Assembly: GCA_963792205.1 (NCBI GenBank)
Contig: CAWBVI010000002.1
Coordinates: 1,054,001 to 1,118,000, forward strand
From: DATDAH01 sp963792205
GTDB lineage: Bacteria > Actinomycetota > Acidimicrobiia > Acidimicrobiales > DATDAH01
DNA: 64,000 nucleotides
Direction of reading: 5' to 3'
This document shows positions 34,455 to 41,106 of this stretch, piece by piece. Within the stretch, counting starts at the first letter, position 1, and the number at the start of each line of letters is the position of its first letter. The translations under genes were made by a program, and so were the position numbers. The notes under the pieces were generated by a model that was not told the DNA's origin, made no database searches, and was given only the letters and a program-made list of their open reading frames with translations.

Positions 34455-37400
34455 ATGACCACCACCACCACTTCGTTCCACGCTCTCGCCGATTCGTCGG
34501 CGTCGATCAGGTACCACTGGGAGACGCAGAAGTCGCTCCTGTTGGACTTCTCGCTGCACCAGCACCCATTCGTGACTGAGCTGATGCGGCGCCTTCTGGA
34601 GAAGTCGGTCAGCGGCCTTCAGGCCGCGGACACCGACACGTCGGATCCCGGCCTGTACGACAGCGGGTTCTTCGCCGCATACAAGCCGACGGCCGAAGTC
34701 GGCGAGCGTCCGGTCAAGGAGCTCGACTTCAACAGTGGCGCGTACGCCCCGTACAACTGGGAGCTGTTCTTCCATGTCCCGCTGACGGTCGCGATCCACT
34801 TGAGCAAGAACGGTCGCTACGAGGACGCCCAGCGTTGGTTCCACTACGTCTTCGACCCGACGGACGACAGCGACGGGCCGGCGCCCGAGCGCTTCTGGAA
34901 GGTGCGACCGTTCCAGACGACTGACGTCGAGCTGATCCAGGACATCCTGCTCAACCTCGCCACCCGCAAGAACCCGACGTTGGCGAAGGCGACCGAGGAC
35001 AGCATCGATGAATGGAGGTCGGCCCCGTTCCGGCCCCACCTCGTCGCGCGCCACCGGCCGTCGGCGTACATGTTCAAGACCGTGATGGCCTACCTCGACA
35101 ACCTGATCGACTGGGGCGACTCACTCTTCCGGCAGGACTCGCGCGAGGCGATCAACGAGGCGACCCAGCTGTACGTGCTCGCGGCCGGCATCCTCGGTCC
35201 GAGGCCGCAAGAGGTGCCTCGTCAGGCGACGACACGGCCGCAGACCTACTCGCAGCTGAGAGCGGACCTCGATCGGTTCGGCAACGCGGCGCGCGAAGTC
35301 GAGACGGACATTCCGTTCGAGCTCATCTCGTTGGGGCCGCCGAGCCCCGGTGGCCAAGCCACGATCGGCATCCGCGATCTCGGTGTCTCGCTGTACTTCG
35401 GCGTCCCGCGCAACGACCGCCTGCTCGGCTATTGGGACACCGTCGCCGACCGGCTCTTCAAGATCCGCAACAGCCTCAACATCCTCGGCGTCTTCCGGCA
35501 GCTGCCGCTGTTCGAGCCGCCGATCGATCTGACGCTGCTCGCACGCGCCACCGCGGCCGGGGTGGACGTTGCCGCCGTCGTCGCCGGCGTGAACCAGCCG
35601 CTCCCCCTCGTGCGCTTCGCTCTGCTCGAGCAGAAGGCCCTCGAGATCTGCCAGGAGGTCAAAGCACTCGGCACCAGCCTGCTGAGCGCGATGGAGAAGG
35701 GCGACGCCGAAGCGTTGCAGATCAAGCGCGCGCAGCACGAACACGCCGTTCTCCAAGCGGCCGAGATGGTCAAGTACGGCCAGTTGCAGGAGGCGGTCAA
35801 GAACCGCGAAGCCCTCGAACGCTCGATGCTGAACGCCGTCGATCGCTACACGTTCTACGAGCGCCAGCTCGGCAGAACACCCGCAGGGCCGAAGGAGGTC
35901 CGCGTTCCAACTCCGGAGCTCGGTCCGCTCGACATCGACGGTCTGCAGAAGCTGAACTTCCGATCGACCGAGCCCAGCGAAGAGGATCTGACACCTCGGG
36001 AGCTCACGTTCGACGTCGTGCCCTTGGCTCCGGGCCTGCCGGAGGTGCACTCGTTGAACACCTTCGAGGTCTCGGAGCTCAACATGCTCAACACGGCCAA
36101 CACCCTGTTGATCGCGGCCGGTATCCACCAGGCGATCGCTGCGCTCGTCAGCCTGATCCCACAGTTCAGCACCAACATCATGCCTTGGGGGTTCGGCGTC
36201 GGCGTGTCCAGTGGCGGTTCGGAGATGGCAGGATCGCTCTCTCATGTCGCCGGGGTGATCCAAACCGCCTCGACACGGGTGTCGAACCAGGCAGGAATCG
36301 TCGGGAAGGCCGGTTCCTACGTTCGCCGGCAGCAGGAATGGGAGCACCAGAGCAATACCGCGGTCGGCGAGATCCTGCAGCTCTACAAGCAGATCCGAGC
36401 GGCGGAGATCCGCGAGGCGATTGCCCAACGGGAGCTGGAGAACCACCAGAAGCAGGTCAAGAACGCGGAGGAGATCGAGACCTTCCTGACCGACGAGCGC
36501 AAGGGAAAGACCACGAACCAGGCCTTCTACACGGTGATGAAGCGCGAGGTTCGAGGCCTGTACAGCCGCTCCTTCGACCTCGCGTTCGAGGTCGCGCGCA
36601 AGGCCGAGCGGGCGCTCCAGCACGAACTCGGCGACCCAGAGGTCCGGTTCCTCGACACCACGTACATGGCGGGCAAAGAGGGCCTGCTCGCCGGCGAGAG
36701 GCTCTACCTGGACCTCCGGCGCATGGAGATGGCCTACCACGATCTGAACCGGCGCGGTTACGAGTTGACCAAGCACGTCAGCCTCCTTCAGCTCGACCCG
36801 ATGGCCCTGCTGCAGCTGCGCATTGCCGGGACCTGCACGTTCTCGGTGCCCGAGGAGATCTATGACCTTGGTGCACCTGGTCACTACTTCCGCAGGATCA
36901 AGTCCGTCGCACTCAGCGTCGCGGGCGTCACCGGCCCATACACGGGAGTCAACGCCACACTCACGCTGCTGAGGAGCTCGATCCGCCGCACCCCGCTGCT
37001 CGCGAACAACGAGTATGCGCGGGACGGTGCCGAAGACGATCGCTTCAGCGACTCCTTCGGCAGTCTCGACTCGATCGTCACCAGCACGGGCCAGAACGAC
37101 GGCGGCCTCTTCGAGACGAACCTGCGGGACGACCGGACCCTGCCCTTCGAAGGACAGGGAGCCGTCTCCACGTGGCAGCTCGAACTACCAGGCGATGTGC
37201 GCCAGTTCGACTACGACACGATCGCCGACGTCGTACTCCACGTCCGCTACACCGCGCGGGAGGGAGGAAGGCCGTTGAGGGCGAAGTCGACCGAAAGCCT
37301 CGAGCAACGGTTCAAGGAGGCGACCGGGGTCGGCTCGGTACGTCTCTTCTCGGTCCGGCACGAGTTCCCGAGCGAGTGGGCCAAGTTCAAGGCGGCAAAG

Positions 37401-37718
37401 TTCACAACAGCAAACCCCACCACGAAGCTGGCCCTCGAGCTCCGCGAGGAGCACTACCCGTTCTGGAGCCAAGGGCGCCTCGACGCGGTGAAGGCCGTGG
37501 ACATCTACGCCCGGCACGCGATGCCTCACGTCGAAGTGAGCAACGCGACCGGCACCGTAAAGAACCCCTTCACCGGTGTGAACCCGCCATTGACCGGTGT
37601 GCGGAGGTGTTCGCTGGAAAATTCCCTCCTGCCGTCGCCGACCGGCACCTTCTCGATCTACCTGAACGATGTGTCGATGGATGAGCTGTGGATCGCGGTC
37701 ACGTGGGAGACGACGTGA
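34455..37718 (+). CDS. Tc toxin TcA, C-terminal part (pore-forming and TcB-binding)
   Basis: Second TcA gene, 1087 residues, continuing where the first ends. It has DFNSGAYAPYNWELFFHVPL and WFHYVFDPTDDSDGP, then SLYFGVPRNDRLLGYWDTVA, all typical of the TcA region before the pore. Long helical segments (EKALEIC-to-ERQLGR and NTAVGEILQLYKQIRAAEIR onward) correspond to the alpha-helical channel. The final part (CTFSVPEEIYDLGAPGHYFR, then RIKSVALSVAGVTGPYTGVN) is the TcB-binding end. ATG 34455 has GGAAGGA. Two-gene TcA is known from Yersinia-type systems. The gene ends 28 bp before tRNA-Met half copy 3. Confidence 0.9.
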   Translation: MTTTTTSFHALADSSASIRYHWETQKSLLLDFSLHQHPFVTELMRRLLEKSVSGLQAADTDTSDPGLYDSGFFAAYKPTAEVGERPVKELDFNSGAYAPYNWELFFHVPLTVAIHLSKNGRYEDAQRWFHYVFDPTDDSDGPAPERFWKVRPFQTTDVELIQDILLNLATRKNPTLAKATEDSIDEWRSAPFRPHLVARHRPSAYMFKTVMAYLDNLIDWGDSLFRQDSREAINEATQLYVLAAGILGPRPQEVPRQATTRPQTYSQLRADLDRFGNAAREVETDIPFELISLGPPSPGGQATIGIRDLGVSLYFGVPRNDRLLGYWDTVADRLFKIRNSLNILGVFRQLPLFEPPIDLTLLARATAAGVDVAAVVAGVNQPLPLVRFALLEQKALEICQEVKALGTSLLSAMEKGDAEALQIKRAQHEHAVLQAAEMVKYGQLQEAVKNREALERSMLNAVDRYTFYERQLGRTPAGPKEVRVPTPELGPLDIDGLQKLNFRSTEPSEEDLTPRELTFDVVPLAPGLPEVHSLNTFEVSELNMLNTANTLLIAAGIHQAIAALVSLIPQFSTNIMPWGFGVGVSSGGSEMAGSLSHVAGVIQTASTRVSNQAGIVGKAGSYVRRQQEWEHQSNTAVGEILQLYKQIRAAEIREAIAQRELENHQKQVKNAEEIETFLTDERKGKTTNQAFYTVMKREVRGLYSRSFDLAFEVARKAERALQHELGDPEVRFLDTTYMAGKEGLLAGERLYLDLRRMEMAYHDLNRRGYELTKHVSLLQLDPMALLQLRIAGTCTFSVPEEIYDLGAPGHYFRRIKSVALSVAGVTGPYTGVNATLTLLRSSIRRTPLLANNEYARDGAEDDRFSDSFGSLDSIVTSTGQNDGGLFETNLRDDRTLPFEGQGAVSTWQLELPGDVRQFDYDTIADVVLHVRYTAREGGRPLRAKSTESLEQRFKEATGVGSVRLFSVRHEFPSEWAKFKAAKFTTANPTTKLALELREEHYPFWSQGRLDAVKAVDIYARHAMPHVEVSNATGTVKNPFTGVNPPLTGVRRCSLENSLLPSPTGTFSIYLNDVSMDELWIAVTWETT

Positions 37719-37746
37719 GCGACGCTTCGGTGCTGTAGGAAGTACC

Positions 37747-37872
37747 GGGCTCCTAGCTCAATGGTCAGAGCAGGCGACTCATAATCGGGGACGAGAGAGC
37801 GCTGTGCCACGGGATGGAAACCGCAGATCTCCGCGGTTGCCCGCGGAGCGCAACGGGCGCAATCGCTTGCTC
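37747..37872 (+). repeat. tRNA-Met 5'-half copy 3 with downstream structured element
   Basis: Bases 37747-37787 match the tRNA-Met 5' half except in the acceptor strand (GGGCTCC for GGGCCCG). GAGCAGGCGA (37768-37777) pairs with TCGCTTGCTC (37863-37872) with one G-U. Inner CGCTGTGC (37800-37807) faces GCGCAACG (37848-37855) with one mismatch. The hairpin loop CCGCAGA of copy 1 recurs. Outer-arm spacing is again 85 nt. It forms the right edge of the toxin module. Confidence 0.85.
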
Positions 37873-37900
37873 ATCGCGCTTCGCCCACTCGACGTTCCGC

Positions 37901-38401
37901 TCACGAGCCGCAGACCCCGGCGTCGACGGACTCGATGAGGGTGGCCGCCGAGCTCGTCACGGCGGACACCGCAGTCAGGACCGGGCCCGCTCCCTCGGCG
38001 TCGAAGTCGTCGATCGCCATCTCCAGCGACTCGACGCTGGTCTGAACCGCCTCGACCTGGGGCTGCAGCTCGTCGCTGGCTGAGGCCGCGAACGTCTCGA
38101 GGTCGCTCTTGACCGTGGCGACCGCAGCCGTCACGCCGTCGGTCCCTTCGGCCGCGACGTCGACATCCGCCAACGCCGCGATCGAGGCGGTCAGTGCCTC
38201 AGCGTCGGCGCAAGTGGCGGCAACGGTGGTCGCCGGCGCGTCGGTCGTCGGCACGGTCGTCGACGAGGACGATTCGCCGTCATCGCCGCAGGCCACCAGT
38301 AGGAGGCTGATCGCCGCGGTGCCGACGAGCCGTCGGACGATGCGTCCGCCTGACTTGGTGGCTGGCGATCCTGTGAATTGGTCGGGCGTCGTTGCGGTCA
38401 T
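37901..38401 (-). CDS. Secreted lipoprotein, helical
   Basis: A 166-residue protein with an N-terminal export signal (RIVRRLVGTAAISLLLVACG) ending in lipobox LVAC, so it should be lipid-anchored outside the membrane. A Ser/Thr linker follows (SSSSTTVPTTDAPATT). The mature part is Ala/Asp/Val-rich and helical with two cysteines (ATCADAEALTASIAA and the C-terminal AGVCGS). No family is recognised. ATG 38401 has GAGAGGAAAG upstream. It is the only intact gene in the third tRNA-Met-bounded module. Confidence 0.75.
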   Translation of the reverse strand: MTATTPDQFTGSPATKSGGRIVRRLVGTAAISLLLVACGDDGESSSSTTVPTTDAPATTVAATCADAEALTASIAALADVDVAAEGTDGVTAAVATVKSDLETFAASASDELQPQVEAVQTSVESLEMAIDDFDAEGAGPVLTAVSAVTSSAATLIESVDAGVCGS

Positions 38402-38519
38402 GGCGACTTTCCTCTCGGTGCGGTCGATCCGCTCGCTCGATGAACGAGCTCCGTGAACCCGATCTTCGGGGTTCCACCGGGCGGCGTCATCACGCACTTC
38501 GGGTGACGCACAGCCGCTC

Positions 38520-38642
38520 TCATTGTCTGGCCATGGCGATGCGGAGCCGCTCCTCGGGGTCGATGAAGTGGTCGTGGTCGTCGTCGCCGAGGTCGATCTG
38601 CACCCAGTTGATCTTCCCGCTGAACCGGCTGTCCTTGGCGGT
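38520..38642 (-). pseudogene. C-terminal remnant of an arylsulfatase-type gene
   Basis: Forty codons read FSGKINWVQIDLGDDDHDHF and IDPEERLRIAMARQ-stop. This resembles the C-terminus of bacterial arylsulfatases, where a W/V-Q-I/L-D-L-G, DDHDHLI and MARQ pattern is usual. An in-frame stop lies just upstream, so nothing more of the gene remains here. The assignment rests on family memory, not a search. Confidence 0.5.
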
Positions 38643-38725
38643 GTGCTGACACCGTCATCATCGGTTGACCGGTGGGCCGGGTCATCACGTAGAAGGCGTG
38701 AAGTCCTGACCCGCTCGGCCAAGGG

Positions 38726-38818
38726 TCAGACGTAGTCGTTCTTCCGCAGCCACTGAAGGGTGAACCAGCCCCAGATCGGCGGAAGCGTCCATCCGATCGC
38801 TTGAGCCGTCACGAGCCT
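38726..38818 (-). pseudogene. C-terminal remnant of a membrane-protein gene
   Basis: About 30 codons ending IGWTLPPIWGWFTLQWLRKN-DYV-stop look like a final transmembrane segment and short tail. No start codon is available between this fragment and tRNA-Met, whose 5' end lies 16 bp away on the other strand. The family is not identified. Confidence 0.35.
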
Positions 38819-38822
38819 GCCG

Positions 38823-38828
38823 TAGCCT
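38823..38828 (+). promoter_or_regulatory. -10 element TAGCCT of tRNA-Met
   Basis: TAGCCT ends 6 nt before the tRNA. At the half copies the corresponding bases are TGGCCT (copy 1) and GAGCCT (copy 2), so the box is intact only at the complete tRNA gene. Confidence 0.4.
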
Positions 38829-38834
38829 GCGGCC

Positions 38835-38910
38835 GGGCCCGTAGCTCAATGGTCAGAGCAGGCGACTCATAATCGCTCGGTCGGGGGTTCGATTCCCCCC
38901 GGGCCCACCA
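38835..38910 (+). tRNA. tRNA-Met (CAT), elongator type
   Basis: Acceptor GGGCCCG/CGGGCCC, D stem GCTC/GAGC, anticodon stem GGCGA/TCGCT with loop CTCATAA, T stem GGGGG/CCCCC with loop TTCGATT, discriminator A and encoded CCA. This is the complete copy; three 5'-half copies lie to its left at 17288, 19153 and 37747. Confidence 0.95.
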
Positions 38911-38976
38911 AGCAGGAATAGGGGAGTCGGCCTCAGGCTCCGGTGTCAGATATACCGAGATCCTCTCCGTGCTAAC

Positions 38977-39105
38977 GGGTGCCAACGAGCGCTTGGCGAC
39001 TTCGGCACCGGCGCCGCCTTACGTGAGGCCGACGAGGCTCTCGACAGGCTGGGGGCTGAAGCCGGGCCCTGGGCCGTCACCGCGTGGGAGTATCTGCGGG
39101 CGTAG
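38977..39105 (+). other. Possible C-terminal gene remnant
   Basis: An open frame with no start codon reads ALGDFGTGAALREADEALDR and ends WAVTAWEYLRA-stop. The amphipathic, protein-like composition suggests the tail of a truncated gene to the right of tRNA-Met. No family is recognised. Confidence 0.25.
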
Positions 39106-39155
39106 GACGGCGGGGGAGGGGCGGGAGTGAGCGACCAGGCGCAAGGGCAGTGACC

Positions 39156-39728
39156 ATGCGACGACCGATGACCTCTCTGTTGTGCGCGGGCGCGCTCGTG
39201 ATGACCGTGACCGCGTGCTCCGACGACGACTCGTCCTCGACCACATCCGAGGTAGGCGGCCCGACGACCGTCGCGAAGGGCGAGGACGTGGAGATCGACG
39301 GGTTCTTTGGGCTCGACGGCCGCACGCTGAACATCGACGCCGTGGAGCAGGACGGTGAGGTGACCGGCGAGTTTCAGGTCAGCAACGTCGTGGTCTCGAT
39401 CCAGTGCGCGGGCACCATGAACTCGACCGGGGTCGACTCCACCGGGCGAGATCTCATCCTCGGCGGCGAGGTGACTGACAACCCAGACGGCCTTGCCACG
39501 CTCGATGGCGTCAACGTCGCCGTGGGCGACCGACTCGCCCTGATCATCAGGGAAGGTGGGGGAGGTGACCCCGACCTCCAGGAAGTCACCCTCTATGACC
39601 CCGCGTTGATGCCCCCATTCAATGACAGCGTGGGATCGTGCACCGAGCTCGTCGAGTCAGACTACGGCATCCTTGACGGCGGCTATTTCGACGACGTCAA
39701 GGACGGCAGCGACATCGAGACCGGCTGA
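39156..39728 (+). CDS. Secreted lipoprotein, beta-rich
   Basis: A 190-residue protein with a signal peptide (RRPMTSLLCAGALVMTVTAC) ending in a lipobox-like VTAC, followed by an acidic/Ser linker (SDDDSSSTTSEVGG). The mature part has alternating hydrophobic strands with two further cysteines (SIQCAGTMN and SVGSCTEL). No known domain is recognised. The ATG at 39156 is chosen so that the signal peptide is N-terminal; an in-frame start at 39084 would put 24 Arg/Gly-rich residues before it. It stands alone, downstream of tRNA-Met. Confidence 0.7.
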   Translation: MRRPMTSLLCAGALVMTVTACSDDDSSSTTSEVGGPTTVAKGEDVEIDGFFGLDGRTLNIDAVEQDGEVTGEFQVSNVVVSIQCAGTMNSTGVDSTGRDLILGGEVTDNPDGLATLDGVNVAVGDRLALIIREGGGGDPDLQEVTLYDPALMPPFNDSVGSCTELVESDYGILDGGYFDDVKDGSDIETG

Positions 39729-39872
39729 TGCAACCAAGGTTCGGGTTCGCCGCAGATTTGGCGCACAGTGATGATGCGCTCGTCGCCCAGGCCTGTCCAA
39801 ACTGCGACCCGAGGCTCGCCTTCTGCTGCAGCATCAACCGCGGGAGGTGAGTTCGGCGTTTGGTCCAGGTCT

Positions 39873-39914
39873 GGGCCGGTCGCAGTCCCAGGCTTGGACA
39901 ACTGCGACCGGCCC
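39873..39914. other. Perfect 14-bp inverted repeat
   Basis: GGGCCGGTCGCAGT (39873-39886) and ACTGCGACCGGCCC (39901-39914) are exact complements around a 14-nt loop. The motif AACTGCGACC also occurs at about 39799. The repeat lies 145 bp after the lipoprotein gene and 100 bp before the GYD gene, and could be a terminator or a protein site. Confidence 0.55.
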
Positions 39915-40015
39915 GGGGACCCGTCCTCCGAGCCCTTGCCCCCGCCGACTCCCGATCGGGATCCGACGTAGAGTCCGCGCCGCGGTCGCCACCGCGATCG
40001 CGAAGGGGGTTCGCC

Positions 40016-40336
40016 ATGCCGAAGTACCTGTTCAGCGCCAGTTATCCGCCAGAAGGCGCCCAAGGCTTGCTCGCCGAGGGTGGCACGGCCCGGTCCGCTG
40101 CGGTGATCAGTCTGGCCGAGAGCCTCGGCGGCTCGGTCGAGAGCTTCTACTTCGCGTTCGGAGGTGACGACGCCGTGGTCGTCTGTGACCTTCCCGACAA
40201 CGAAGCGGCCGCAGCCATCGGGCTCACGGTCGGAGCATCGGGCAAGGCGACGGTCCGAACGACCGTCCTGCTCACGCCCGAGGAGATCGACGAGGCGACC
40301 AAGCGCTCGCCCGCCTACCGCCCGCCCGGCGGCTGA
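40016..40336 (+). CDS. GYD domain protein
   Basis: A 106-residue protein of the GYD (ferredoxin-like, dimeric alpha-beta) family, named after a conserved Gly-Tyr-Asp that here reads FGGDDAVVVCDLP. The N-terminus MPKYLFSASYPPEGAQGLLA and the central AAVISLAESLGGSVESFYFA fit the family pattern. Its biochemical role is unknown. ATG 40016 has GGGGG seven bases upstream. A hairpin follows the stop. It is not evidently linked to its neighbours. Confidence 0.8.
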   Translation: MPKYLFSASYPPEGAQGLLAEGGTARSAAVISLAESLGGSVESFYFAFGGDDAVVVCDLPDNEAAAAIGLTVGASGKATVRTTVLLTPEEIDEATKRSPAYRPPGG

Positions 40337-40346
40337 CGCCCGAGCG

Positions 40347-40364
40347 ACGTCGACCGCGGGGTCG
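40347..40364 (+). terminator. Hairpin after the GYD gene
   Basis: GTCGACC (40347-40353) and GGTCGAC (40358-40364) form a 7-bp stem with a 4-nt loop, 10 nt after the stop. No T tract follows. Confidence 0.4.
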
Positions 40365-40516
40365 ACAACGAACCCGACGTCGCCGGAGGTCAGGTCAGAG
40401 CTGTCAGCGCCGCTCCGGTGGATTCGCAGTCATAGAAGGCCCGCGGGAAACTCGGTGGCGCCAAGTCCGGTCCGCCGGGCAGGCTGCGGTCATGGCTGCT
40501 TGCGTCATGGTGCGTC

Positions 40517-41032
40517 GTGCCCGCCTCCGGGAGCCGATCCCGGTGGGGCTGGTACCGGCTGACTGACGCCGCGGCCCGTCGCCTCGTCGACGGGGCCGCG
40601 ATCCGACCGGGTGAGCTGGTCGTCGACATCGGTGCGGGGACCGGCGGGCTGACCCACCACCTCGTGGAGGCCGGCGCTGAGGTCCTCGCGATCGAGCTCC
40701 ACCCGAAGCGGGCCGCGGATCTCCGCGATCGCTTCGCCGATGATCCCGTGACCGTGGTCCAGGCCGCGGTCGACGACTTCCGGCTGCCGAAGCGCCCCTT
40801 CCGCGTCGTGGCCAACCCGCCGTTCGCCCGTGGGTCGGCGCTCGTCCGTCGGCTCACCCACCCGAAGGTGCGCCTCGTCCAGGCCGATCTCGTCCTCCCG
40901 ATCCAGGTCGTGCAGCGGTGGCAGCGGCACCCCTCGGCCATCCTGGCCGGGAGGCTGCCGCGGCACGACTTCCGGCCCGCCGCGCCCGTTCCGACCGCGG
41001 TCCTGCGGATCCGGCCAACGCGCCGTCGGTAG
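40517..41032 (+). CDS. rRNA adenine N6-methyltransferase-like (Erm/KsgA family)
   Basis: A 171-residue methyltransferase with SAM motif I VVDIGAGTGGLTHHLVEAGA, an acidic motif II (LAIELHPKRAADL) and motif IV VVANPPFARGSALVRRL. The order and spacing match Erm/KsgA enzymes that dimethylate adenine in rRNA; Erm members confer macrolide resistance. It is shorter than typical Erm (about 250 residues), lacking the C-terminal RNA-binding domain, as in some actinobacterial chromosomal versions. Start GTG 40517 precedes SRSRWGWYRLTD. Substrate and resistance role are inferred only. Confidence 0.75.
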   Translation: MPASGSRSRWGWYRLTDAAARRLVDGAAIRPGELVVDIGAGTGGLTHHLVEAGAEVLAIELHPKRAADLRDRFADDPVTVVQAAVDDFRLPKRPFRVVANPPFARGSALVRRLTHPKVRLVQADLVLPIQVVQRWQRHPSAILAGRLPRHDFRPAAPVPTAVLRIRPTRRR

Positions 41033-41106
41033 CAACCGACCGTCGCTAGCGTCCGCCGGCGTGGGGGTGCTGGTCAGGTCACCGTGACCCCGCCCTGCAT
41101 GCCGCC

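Larger units (their letters stand above)
38402..38834. other. 433 bp without an intact gene, carrying two gene tails
   Basis: The stretch between the lipoprotein start and tRNA-Met contains the two minus-strand C-terminal remnants listed separately (38520-38642 and 38726-38818). Nothing else is supportable. Confidence 0.6.

Noticed and set aside
17288..37872. Retron msr-msd as explanation of the inverted outer arms
   Set aside because: No reverse transcriptase gene is present near any copy, and the tRNA identity explains the left arm better.
39683..40063. Minus-strand frame of 126 codons between the lipoprotein and GYD genes
   Set aside because: It spans the 14-bp inverted repeat and overlaps the GYD start; composition is not protein-like.
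41077..41089. Short palindrome GGTCACCGTGACC between convergent genes
   Set aside because: Only a 5-bp hairpin with a 3-nt loop; too weak to call a terminator.
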